From Spirochaetaceae bacterium UBA4077 (GTDB lineage: Bacteria > Spirochaetota > Spirochaetia > Treponematales > Rectinemataceae), in the NCBI GenBank assembly GCA_002383375.1, contig DFYR01000080.1, positions 1 through 26,689 of the forward strand: a stretch of 26,689 nt of DNA, written 5' to 3'. The notes under the pieces are model-generated. The model saw only the letters and a list, made by a program, of their open reading frames with translations, ran no database searches and was not told the origin of the DNA. Numbering within the stretch: the stretch's first letter is position 1; each line of letters starts with the position of its first letter. This document shows, piece after piece, positions 1 to 6,645 of this stretch. Made by a program: the position numbers and the translations under genes.

Positions 1-3
1 GCT

Positions 4-6
4 CAC
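4..6 (-). other. Possible start codon of a truncated next gene
   Basis: Read on the minus strand, a purine-rich ribosome-binding site (AGGAGG, followed by a G run) lies just upstream of a GTG whose second codon is AGC, where the window ends. It could be the first codon of the gene following rsfS in the same transcription unit. Only two codons are visible, so no product can be named. Confidence 0.25.
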
Positions 7-82
7 GCCCCCCTCCTACTCGATCCAGGGCTCTTAATCAATCCTACAGTTCTATTGCGCCTATGCCTCCAACCGTACAGGT

Positions 83-463
83 TCAGCGGTTCGCGGAGCC
101 CTGGGTTGATCCTTCGGCGCTGACGCTATAGGCCTTGGCCTTGTACCAGAGCTTTTCCAGCTCGTAAAAACTCCTGGCCTCCTTGCTCATGATATGGACG
201 ACCAGGTCGCCAATATCCATAAGCAGCCAACTCTCGTCCTCGCTGGCTACCGGCCGGTTGAGTGCTGAGATTTTTTCCGAATCCAGGTATTCATCCACAA
301 AGCGCGCAAGTCCCCTCATATGGGTTATGGAAGAGGAGCTGCCGAGAACGAAAAAATCCGTCCAGCCGGCGATTTCTCGCAGGTCCAGTACCAGAACATC
401 CTGGGCCTTGTGTTCGGCCAGGATGGAAGCGACAGAGAAGGCCAGCGATTGACTATTGGACAC
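83..463 (-). CDS. rsfS: Ribosomal silencing factor RsfS
   Basis: This protein of about 126 residues belongs to the RsfS/Iojap family. The family binds ribosomal protein L14 on the 50S subunit and blocks joining to 30S, lowering translation in starvation. Visible signatures are VLDLRE, followed by TDFFVLGSSS, then the central WLLMDIGDLVVHIM block and the FYELEKLW motif near the C-terminus. The GTG at 463 is preferred because GGGAGG lies a few bases upstream and the overlap with the preceding LCP gene is then only 11 bases. A TTG at 490 gives a 135-residue form but has no ribosome-binding site. It is the last visible gene of the obgE-nadD-yqeK-LCP-rsfS string. The C-terminal ~15 residues are an unstructured Ser/Gly-rich tail. 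Confidence 0.93.
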   Translation of the reverse strand: MSNSQSLAFSVASILAEHKAQDVLVLDLREIAGWTDFFVLGSSSSITHMRGLARFVDEYLDSEKISALNRPVASEDESWLLMDIGDLVVHIMSKEARSFYELEKLWYKAKAYSVSAEGSTQGSANR

Positions 464-1628
464 ACTCCCTCCCGTTGAAATCTTTTCCAAGAATGATTGA
501 ATAATCGGCTTTTATTGAACCCTTGTATTCTGAAGCGTCTCCGAAGTTGACGCATTTTATGACCGCCCCAATCGAGGCCAGGGCTTCCTTGTCGCCATAG
601 CGGTCGATGATTCTGGTGGATGTGTATTCGAATTTATCGGCGTTTCCCACTGCCACGACGTCATAGCCAAAACTGCCGAAAATCTCTGCCGTGCGGGAGG
701 CCAAACCACGCTCGGTAGTTCCATTGAGGATCTCGACGGTGTAGATCCTTCCCCCGCTTGTCGTGTTGCTGGCAACGCTCATAGCGTTCAGCGTCTGCTT
801 GAGCATGTCCCGAGCGAGTTCGCCATCATAAAAAGGAAAGAACTTTTCTTCGCCTTCGACCATGCGATAGGTGCCAGTTATCCGTTGCATCAGCACTGCA
901 TCGGCGTCCAGTTTGGCGATCTCCTGCAAAAGGCGGCGCAGGGCTTGGCCTGAAAAATTGCTTTTGATGCTCTTGGTGAGTATGGATGCACTCTTTTTGT
1001 TTTCGAGGTAGGCCGAATTATAGGCCAAGCGCTTGATCAGGGCTAAGGCCATTTTCTGACGTCGGGCTAAGGCATCGCCTTCGTTTTCCTGTTCTTCTTT
1101 GTAGCGGAGGAACTGCAAAACCTTATCCCCGTCCAGAGTTACTGCCCCACCGGGCAGGCGCACTCCCTGTTGGCCCTCCTGGATTATCATGGAAGGAATA
1201 AAAAGCTGAAGGCCGTTGAGATAGTCCACAAAACTGCTTAAGCCCTTCTCGTCGAAGAGGAGGTAGCCGTTGAGGGGGATATCCAGGTAATGGGAAACCT
1301 CGGTGGCAAAGCTTTTGGGGCTGTTAGCCTTGAAGGTGTAGTCGATCCTGTCCATCCGCTTGATGGTTGTGAGTATCACCGCCGTATTACCGGGCACATC
1401 CAAGAGCGCTGCCTTGGCCTTGGAGGGGTAGAAAGTCAAGAGCTGGGTCGATACGGGTTTTTCGTCCTGCTGGAATATCAAGAGAACGTTGATCGGCTGA
1501 TCCGTGCGCAGCTGGGAGCTCAGGCTTTCTGACCGAAGCACGGCGATGCCCACTACGAAGGCTGTAAGGAAAAGGGCGGAGATCAGCCAGAGCAATATAT
1601 GGCTTTTGTCGAATTGTAGCTTTCTCAT
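453..1628 (-). CDS. LCP/LytR_C-domain membrane protein (divergent LytR-CpsA-Psr)
   Basis: This 391-residue protein starts with a short basic segment and one membrane helix (about residues 11-31). A divergent LCP domain follows (about 45-205), then a LytR_C domain (about 294-385, with VEILNGTTERGLA). LCP enzymes normally transfer glycopolymers from a lipid pyrophosphate carrier to the cell wall outside the membrane. Here the late LCP block is recognisable (LDGDKVLQFLRY, then GDALARRQKM at about 184-193). The family's SIPRDT segment reads DVPGNT (77-82), and the RTDT segment upstream is also lost. Transferase activity is therefore doubtful. ATG at 1628 overlaps the yqeK stop by four bases, so translation is coupled. 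The family assignment is fairly sure; the function is not. Confidence 0.82.
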   Translation of the reverse strand: MRKLQFDKSHILLWLISALFLTAFVVGIAVLRSESLSSQLRTDQPINVLLIFQQDEKPVSTQLLTFYPSKAKAALLDVPGNTAVILTTIKRMDRIDYTFKANSPKSFATEVSHYLDIPLNGYLLFDEKGLSSFVDYLNGLQLFIPSMIIQEGQQGVRLPGGAVTLDGDKVLQFLRYKEEQENEGDALARRQKMALALIKRLAYNSAYLENKKSASILTKSIKSNFSGQALRRLLQEIAKLDADAVLMQRITGTYRMVEGEEKFFPFYDGELARDMLKQTLNAMSVASNTTSGGRIYTVEILNGTTERGLASRTAEIFGSFGYDVVAVGNADKFEYTSTRIIDRYGDKEALASIGAVIKCVNFGDASEYKGSIKADYSIILGKDFNGRECVQ

Positions 1629-2254
1629 TCCCTGGTTTTATCCATTGTTAAGGCATTGTATAAATCGATGCTGCTTTGGGCAATAGCGTAGCCCTTGGCG
1701 TTCAGCCAATGGATAGACAGGCCGAGCGCCTGCTTCAAGAGGCTATTAAGGCTATCCTCCCGCAGGGCGAAAGCCTCCCTGTCGCCGGCATAGGTTCTGG
1801 TAGGTTCCATCTTATCGGCTATGAATATTATGGACGACAAAGGATCCATGCTGTGACCGGCTGATGAATGGAGGCTTACCGCCTTGAGAATGCCCGGATC
1901 GCGGATGCCGAGCCTATCCCGCAGGTACACCGCCGCTGCCGGACCGTGGATGATCTTGTCTGCGAAGGATTTTTCCCTCTCCATGGAGGCTACTGCGTCA
2001 GAGATCGGTTCCATTCCCTCAGAGGCGAGGGATCTGCGGGCGAGTTCCCATTGGTATCCGATATCCTGGTCTTTTACCAGGTCGTGTCCAAGCCCGGCCA
2101 ACCTGGCCGCCCGAGGCTCGACGGAAAATCGCCGGGCGAGGAATTCGGCAGTTTCGGCCACAGAACGGCAGTGAGCCTGTCTGGAAGGCTTGCAAAGCCT
2201 TCCTAGTTCTTCGAGGAGCAGTCTTTCAGTCTGCGCTGTATCCATAGAGTCCAT
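1625..2254 (-). CDS. yqeK: YqeK-family HD phosphohydrolase (Ap4A hydrolase type)
   Basis: This HD-domain protein of 209 residues resembles YqeK, a metal-dependent symmetrical diadenosine tetraphosphatase that splits Ap4A into two ADP. Metal-ligand candidates appear in order: H28, the H57-D58 pair in AGLGHD, H103 in the IIHGPAAA motif, H129 in SLHSS, and D147 in IADKMEPTR. The IADK-EP-R signature separates YqeK from other HD proteins. It follows nadD with an overlap of about 29 bases, the nadD-yqeK pairing common in bacteria. ATG at 2254 is used. An in-frame ATG three codons later is equally possible, since neither has a strong ribosome-binding site. Confidence 0.9.
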   Translation of the reverse strand: MDSMDTAQTERLLLEELGRLCKPSRQAHCRSVAETAEFLARRFSVEPRAARLAGLGHDLVKDQDIGYQWELARRSLASEGMEPISDAVASMEREKSFADKIIHGPAAAVYLRDRLGIRDPGILKAVSLHSSAGHSMDPLSSIIFIADKMEPTRTYAGDREAFALREDSLNSLLKQALGLSIHWLNAKGYAIAQSSIDLYNALTMDKTRE

Positions 2255-2804
2255 GTTTTTCTATCAGTCTGCGGGCGCCTTCAGGCACGAGATAGCGCCA
2301 GGCACCTTTTTCTCTGATGAGGCGGCGGATTTCAGTCGAGGAGACGGGCAGCATTCTGTTGTCCAGGTAGCGGTGCGGATAGCCGAACGGGAGTTTTTGA
2401 GCGCTCATCCTATGCACTACGATGAGTTCTGCTGCCCTGGATAGGGCTTCGGCTTCTTTCCAGGTTGAAAAGCCCTCCACTAGGTCGTCGCCGATAACGA
2501 TGCAGGGATGCTCTTCGACCAGGTGCTGGGACTGGAGGATGCGCAGGGAATCAATGGTATAGGAGACACCGGCACGCTCCAGTTCGCAACGACTTAGGGC
2601 GAAGCGATGATCTCCGTCGATGCTCGCCTGTAGCATCCCAGCCCGGTGCTCCGCCCCGGGATCGTCCATGGCTTTGTGGGGAGGGATGTAGGCGGGCAAA
2701 AAAAGGATTCTGTCGCAACCTGTGGCCAACAACACCTCTTCGGCCATCACGAGGTGTCCGATATGGATGGGGTTGAAGCTGCCACCGAGGAGGGCTGTTT
2801 TCAC
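2226..2804 (-). CDS. nadD: Nicotinate-nucleotide adenylyltransferase
   Basis: NadD joins ATP and nicotinate mononucleotide to give deamido-NAD and pyrophosphate, a step of NAD synthesis in the cytoplasm. The 192-residue protein begins with the nucleotidyltransferase signature GGSFNPIHIGHL (residues 7-18), where the two His of HxGH bind the ATP phosphates. It has VIGDDLVEGFSTW in the middle and ends with the second signature SSTEIRRLI. Length is normal for NadD. The start is GTG and overlaps the obgE stop as GTGA, indicating coupled translation. The obgE-nadD-yqeK-rsfS order is widespread and supports the call. Confidence 0.96.
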   Translation of the reverse strand: MKTALLGGSFNPIHIGHLVMAEEVLLATGCDRILFLPAYIPPHKAMDDPGAEHRAGMLQASIDGDHRFALSRCELERAGVSYTIDSLRILQSQHLVEEHPCIVIGDDLVEGFSTWKEAEALSRAAELIVVHRMSAQKLPFGYPHRYLDNRMLPVSSTEIRRLIREKGAWRYLVPEGARRLIEKHGLYGYSAD

Positions 2805-3952
2805 TCTAGCAGGTCCTCGTCTGGCATGTCGAAGGGATTTTCGCCATCGGCAATCTGGAAGCCTTCACCGTCGGACAGCTCCTCTGTCGAGGCTGCATCG
2901 GCCTCTGCCGGGCGAGTTTCCTCAGCAGTAACCTGCCTGAATATCGCCTCCTTCAGTTCCGGTAGACCTACTCCGGAGAATACCGATATTCCCAGAACCT
3001 CTTCACCGGGGTTCATGGTCCGGAATTCTTCGTAGTGCTCCAGGGCTTCGGACAGATCCAGCTTTGTGGCCGCGAGTATCCTTTTCTTAGCCGCCAGCCT
3101 AGGCGAAAAAGCAGAGAGTTCTTCCAGGAGAATGGAAAAAGCCTGGCGCCAGTTTTCGTCGGAGAGATCAACAAGAAAGACAAGAAAGGAAGTCCTGGAG
3201 ATGTGTTTTAAAAACCTCACGCCCAGCCCTACCCCCTCGTGCGCTCCCTGGATAATGCCTGGGATATCGGCCAGTATGATGTCCCTCTCGTGGATCGTCA
3301 GGACACCCAGGTTGGGTATTTTGGTTGTAAAGGGATAGCTGGCGATCTTAGGCCTGGCATTGGTGAAGGCATCCAAAAGGCTGGATTTTCCGGCGTTGGG
3401 AAATCCCACAAGGCCTACATCGGCGATGAGGCTGAGCTCTATTCTCAGCCTGCGCTCCTCGCCCGCCTGACCGGGCATGGCAAAGCGGGGCGCCTGGTTG
3501 ACCGAGTTCTTGAAATGCGTATTCCCCCAGCCGCCCTTGCCGCCTGAGAGAAAAATCCATTGTTCCCCGTCTTTGCCCGCCATGGTTCCAGCCTTGTCCG
3601 AGGCCTTTCCCGGACGGGACAGGCTAAAATCGCGCAAAACCTCGCCGGTATCGGCGTCTTTTACGATTGTTCCCGGAGGGATCGGAATGATGACGTCTTC
3701 ACCGTCCTTGCCGTGCATGTTCCGCCCCATTCCAGGAAGGCCGTTTTGCGCCTTGAAGGTCTGGCGATAACGCAGGAATGAGAGCGTTCGGACGTTGTGC
3801 TTTACCACGAAGATGACATCCCCGCCCTTGCCGCCATCGCCGCCGGCAGGACCACCCATGGGAACATATTTTTCCCGCCTGAAGGCAATGCAACCGTCGC
3901 CTCCGGAGCCAGAAATAACGGTTATCGTAGCCTCGTCGGCAAATTTTATCAC
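2801..3952 (-). CDS. obgE: GTPase ObgE/CgtA
   Basis: Obg is a GTPase needed for late assembly of the 50S ribosomal subunit and linked to the stringent response. The 383-residue protein has the glycine-rich Obg fold (1-170), with repeated GGDGG-type turns. The G domain has a Walker A GFPNAGKS (183-190), a switch segment YPFTT (206-210), DIPG (229-232) and TKLD in place of NKxD (296-299). It ends in an acidic tail (ENPFDMPDEDLLE) without a folded C-terminal OCT domain. The start is GTG at 3952, with a GAGGAA ribosome-binding site about seven bases upstream. It begins a unit separated from rplU-rpmA by a strong terminator. Confidence 0.96.
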   Translation of the reverse strand: MIKFADEATITVISGSGGDGCIAFRREKYVPMGGPAGGDGGKGGDVIFVVKHNVRTLSFLRYRQTFKAQNGLPGMGRNMHGKDGEDVIIPIPPGTIVKDADTGEVLRDFSLSRPGKASDKAGTMAGKDGEQWIFLSGGKGGWGNTHFKNSVNQAPRFAMPGQAGEERRLRIELSLIADVGLVGFPNAGKSSLLDAFTNARPKIASYPFTTKIPNLGVLTIHERDIILADIPGIIQGAHEGVGLGVRFLKHISRTSFLVFLVDLSDENWRQAFSILLEELSAFSPRLAAKKRILAATKLDLSEALEHYEEFRTMNPGEEVLGISVFSGVGLPELKEAIFRQVTAEETRPAEADAASTEELSDGEGFQIADGENPFDMPDEDLLE

Positions 3953-3973
3953 CTGTTCTTCCTCATTTTAGTA

Positions 3974-4002
3974 AAAATAGCAGCCCGGACCATGGCAGGC
4001 AA
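3974..4002 (-). promoter_or_regulatory. Candidate promoter for obgE unit
   Basis: On the minus strand TTGCCT (-35, 3997-4002) and TATTTT (-10, 3974-3979) are separated by 17 bases. They lie between the rpmA terminator and the obgE start, which is where an internal promoter is needed. The resulting leader would be only about 15 bases long. The match to the sigma-70 consensus is moderate. Confidence 0.4.
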
Positions 4003-4007
4003 GACAT

Positions 4008-4038
4008 AAAAAAAGCCGCTCATGCTTCGAGCGGCTTT
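4008..4038 (-). terminator. Rho-independent terminator after rpmA
   Basis: A perfect 10-bp stem (4012-4021 paired with 4029-4038) with a 7-base loop is followed, on the minus strand, by a run of seven U (4008-4014). It ends the rplU-rpmA transcript about 40 bases after the rpmA stop and separates it from obgE. Confidence 0.9.
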
Positions 4039-4078
4039 GCGTCATTCCCTGAAGGTCAATCAGCCTAATGATATTTCC

Positions 4079-4330
4079 TCAGGCTTGTTCGGCCTGAAAG
4101 GGCTCTACCTGGGCGTATTTCTTGCCCCTGACTTCCTTGAAGGAAACCACTCCGTCCACAAGGGCGTACAGGGTATCGTCCTTGCCAATCCCAACGTTTT
4201 CACCGGCGTTGATCTTGGAGCCCCTCTGTCTGACTATGATAGAACCGGCGCTGACCGCTTCGTTTGCATATCTCTTTACACCCAGATACTTGGGTTGAGA
4301 ATCTCGACCGTTGACGCCCTTGTGTGGCAT
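4079..4330 (-). CDS. rpmA: 50S ribosomal protein L27 with shortened N-terminus
   Basis: L27 is a 50S subunit protein whose flexible N-terminus reaches the peptidyl-transferase centre and contacts tRNA. The 83-residue protein has the family core: NGRDS (7-11), YLGVKR, then GSIIVRQRGSK, and GKDDTLYALVDGVVSF. The N-terminus reads MPHKGVNGRDS. The usual HKKxGGSxRNGRD segment is about five residues longer, so the glycine-rich part is missing. An ATG with GGGAGG six bases upstream fixes the start, so this is not a mis-called start. The gene follows rplU after 26 bases, with no room for the Prp protease gene that sits between them in some bacteria. There is no N-terminal extension for Prp to cut, so the two facts agree. 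Confidence 0.96.
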   Translation of the reverse strand: MPHKGVNGRDSQPKYLGVKRYANEAVSAGSIIVRQRGSKINAGENVGIGKDDTLYALVDGVVSFKEVRGKKYAQVEPFQAEQA

Positions 4331-4356
4331 GTACTTCCTCCCTTGCTTGGTACGGC

Positions 4357-4671
4357 TTAGGCGCCGACGATTTCCTGGACGGTTACGAGGGTATAGCGCT
4401 GCCTATGTCCCTGGGTCCTTCTGTAATCCTTCTTGGGCTTATACTTGAAGACGATTACCTTGTCGGCCTTGAGCTCGGCTTCCACTGTCGCCTTGACATT
4501 GGCTCCCTGCACATAGGGCGAGCCGACTTTTACGCCGGATTCGTCAGAAAGCAGAAGAACCTTGTCAAAGGAAAGGCTCGCGCCGGCTTCCTCTTCGATT
4601 CTGTCTACCTTGAGCTTGGCGCCCTTCTCGGCCCGATATTGTTTACCGTTGATTTCCACAATTGCATACAT
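4357..4671 (-). CDS. rplU: 50S ribosomal protein L21
   Basis: L21 is a 23S rRNA-binding protein of the large subunit. The chosen start gives 104 residues, the normal family length, beginning MYAIVEINGKQYRAEKG. The C-terminal KPKKDYRRTQGHRQRYT block is the typical rRNA-binding signature. A longer reading exists upstream, but its extra 18 residues lie in the 5' leader. The ATG at 4671 has a GAGGAAG ribosome-binding site at the right distance. It is the first gene of the rplU-rpmA unit and has a strong promoter 40-65 bases upstream. Confidence 0.97.
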   Translation of the reverse strand: MYAIVEINGKQYRAEKGAKLKVDRIEEEAGASLSFDKVLLLSDESGVKVGSPYVQGANVKATVEAELKADKVIVFKYKPKKDYRRTQGHRQRYTLVTVQEIVGA

Positions 4672-4708
4672 CTTTGCTTCCTCGTCAATTAACCATACGT
4701 AGCGCGCT

Positions 4709-4738
4709 TTTATACACCGATACACGAGAGACTGTCAA
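4709..4738 (-). promoter_or_regulatory. Sigma-70-type promoter of rplU-rpmA
   Basis: On the minus strand a perfect -35 TTGACA (4733-4738) and a near-perfect -10 TATAAA (4709-4714) are 18 bases apart. The expected transcription start leaves a leader of about 30 bases before rplU. Confidence 0.75.
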
Positions 4739-4760
4739 CCGGGGGGCGCTAATTAAACTC

Positions 4761-6542
4761 TTACATTACTTCTAGAAAGGGTATGCAGAGCAGCCCGCAA
4801 ACCTGCTGAAGGGTGGATTTTGCCGCTTTTACCAGCTGCAGTCTGCCGGCCGAGAGCGAGGGGTCGGGATTGGAAAGCACAGGGTTGTCCCTGTACCAGG
4901 CCGAGAATTCCGCGGCCAGCTCGTGGGCGTAGGCTGCCATTATGGAAGGCTCTTTCGTGCGTGCGGCGCTCTCCAGGGCGCCGGAATAGGAGGCAAGGCA
5001 TCGGATCAGCGGCCAGTCCGCTTCGTTGTCCAGCACCGCAGCTACGGCTTCGGCGGCATCGCCTTCTTGCAGGACCTGTGCCGGTCCAGCTTCGGCGCCT
5101 TTTCTGAGAATGGAGCAGGCCCTGGCGCCCATATACTGAATGTAGGGACCGGTATTTCCCGTAAAGGAAAGAGACTGTTCGGGATCGTAGAGCATGTCCT
5201 TGGTGGGCGATGTCTGGAGCAGATAATAGTGAAGCGCTCCCAAGGCTACCTTTTCAGCCACCGCCGCCGGATCGCCTACCATGGAATCCCTACCCTTGGC
5301 TTCTATCTCCTTTTGGGCCAGGGCGGCCAACTCGTCGATGAGATCGTCGGCGTCTACCACCGTTCCTTCCCTGGTCTTCATGCGGCCAGAAGGAAGGTTT
5401 ACAAGACCGTACGCCAGGTGGAAAAGGTTTTCTGACCAGGAGTAGCCCAGGCGGCGGAGAATCTCAAAGAGGGCCCTGAAATGATAATGCTGCTCGCTGG
5501 CCACCACATAAACCAGCTCGTCGAAGGGCCAATCCTTGCTTCTCTGGATGGCCGTGCCGATGTCCTGGGTGATGTAGATGCTTGTTCCGTCCTTGCGGAG
5601 TAGCACCTTCTTGTCCAGGCCTACATCTTCCAGATCAACCCAGACCGAGCCGTCATCGTCTCTGTAAAAGACCCCCCTGGAAAGGCCGTCCAGCACTTCT
5701 TGCTTTCCCCTGGTATAGGTGAGGCTCTCGAAATAATAGTCGTCAAAACCCACGCCCTGACGCGCGTAGGTGGTTTTGATGCCCTCCACCGCCCATCGAT
5801 TCATGGTCTTCCATAGCTTCAGAGTTTCGGCGTCCCCCGATTCCCAGAGTCTGAGCAGTTCCTGGGCTTTTTCCTCGGCCTTGGGATCCTCTTTTTTGAG
5901 CTGGTTGAAAAGCACGTAATACTTGCCCACGAAATGATCGCTTTTAAGGCCCTCATCCTCGGGATTCCGCCCTCCCCCGTAGACCTGGTAGGCGAGCATG
6001 GATTTACAGATATGGATGCCCCTGTCGTTGATGAGGTTGACTTTTTTCACGTCGGCGCCAGCGGCTTTGAGAATTCTGGACAGGGATTCGCCCAGAACGT
6101 TGTTGCGCAGGTGTCCCAGGTGGAGGGGTTTGTTGGTGTTGGGGCAGGAAAACTCCACCATGACCTTCCTGCCGGCGAAGGGCAGATAGGAATTCCAGTC
6201 GTCTTTCCTTCCTCTCTCCAGCACTTCCTCAATGACAGATACCCTGTGGAGAAAGACATTCAGATAGGGACCTACAGCCTTCGGCCTTCCGTGGCAGAGG
6301 AGTTCTTCCCCCCGGGCGGCCAGCAGGCGTTCCATCTCTGTGGCAATGACCGCAGGGCTTTTTTTAAAAACCTTAGCGTACCCGAACATGGGAAAGCCGA
6401 TATCGCCCAGTTCGGGCTTGGGTGGGTATTCGGCCACCAGGGACTCCATATCCCCAATGCCGGTGGTTAATCCTGAAGCGGACGCGAGGTTCTCAAGCGC
6501 GGCGAACACTGCTTCTTTCCATAGTCGTTTTATATCTGTCAT
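4761..6542 (-). CDS. argS: Arginyl-tRNA synthetase
   Basis: ArgS is a class I aminoacyl-tRNA synthetase that charges tRNA-Arg. The protein is 593 residues from the ATG at 6542. It has an N-terminal Add-1 domain, then the catalytic core with FSCPNTNKPLHLGHLRNN (HIGH motif HLGH at 141-144). The KMSK-equivalent loop reads GRMKTREGTVVDADDLI, a common ArgS variant. The C-terminal helical anticodon-binding domain ends LLCIPFLEVM, resembling the usual family terminus. A TTG 17 codons upstream extends the frame but lies in the presumed promoter region. The ATG has AAGGAAGGG upstream, at rather wide spacing. No terminator is seen between argS and the rplU promoter. Confidence 0.96.
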   Translation of the reverse strand: MTDIKRLWKEAVFAALENLASASGLTTGIGDMESLVAEYPPKPELGDIGFPMFGYAKVFKKSPAVIATEMERLLAARGEELLCHGRPKAVGPYLNVFLHRVSVIEEVLERGRKDDWNSYLPFAGRKVMVEFSCPNTNKPLHLGHLRNNVLGESLSRILKAAGADVKKVNLINDRGIHICKSMLAYQVYGGGRNPEDEGLKSDHFVGKYYVLFNQLKKEDPKAEEKAQELLRLWESGDAETLKLWKTMNRWAVEGIKTTYARQGVGFDDYYFESLTYTRGKQEVLDGLSRGVFYRDDDGSVWVDLEDVGLDKKVLLRKDGTSIYITQDIGTAIQRSKDWPFDELVYVVASEQHYHFRALFEILRRLGYSWSENLFHLAYGLVNLPSGRMKTREGTVVDADDLIDELAALAQKEIEAKGRDSMVGDPAAVAEKVALGALHYYLLQTSPTKDMLYDPEQSLSFTGNTGPYIQYMGARACSILRKGAEAGPAQVLQEGDAAEAVAAVLDNEADWPLIRCLASYSGALESAARTKEPSIMAAYAHELAAEFSAWYRDNPVLSNPDPSLSAGRLQLVKAAKSTLQQVCGLLCIPFLEVM

Positions 6543-6579
6543 GATTGAATAAACCCTTCCTTGACCTTCGCTTGCGTGG

Positions 6580-6609
6580 ATACTACCGTGCAAGACCTGC
6601 GACCTTCAA
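6580..6609 (-). promoter_or_regulatory. Weak candidate promoter for argS
   Basis: On the minus strand TTGAAG (6604-6609) and TAGTAT (6580-6585) are 18 bases apart in the 100-base gap between ligA and argS. Each hexamer matches the consensus at four of six positions. The spacer is one copy of the repeat listed separately. Confidence 0.3.
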
Positions 6610-6645
6610 GCTCCCGGGCTTTCGGTGCAAGGCTTATGACCTTCA
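6586..6645. repeat. Two imperfect direct repeats upstream of argS
   Basis: Two 23-base copies (6586-6608 and 6623-6645) share CGTGCAAG/GGTGCAAG-type starts and identical GACCTTCA ends, 37 bases apart. They are separated by a nearly palindromic segment around CCCGGG. A third GACCTTC lies 38 bases further left (6563-6569), keeping the period. The right copy runs into the last codons and stop of ligA. The role is unknown. Confidence 0.5.

Noticed and set aside
4672..4725. 18-residue N-terminal extension of L21
   Set aside because: The extension lies in the promoter/leader. The ATG at 4671 has a strong ribosome-binding site and gives the normal length.
5934..6470. Plus-strand open frame of 178 codons opposite argS
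   Set aside because: It lies wholly inside the conserved argS catalytic region on the other strand and has no ribosome-binding site or domain.
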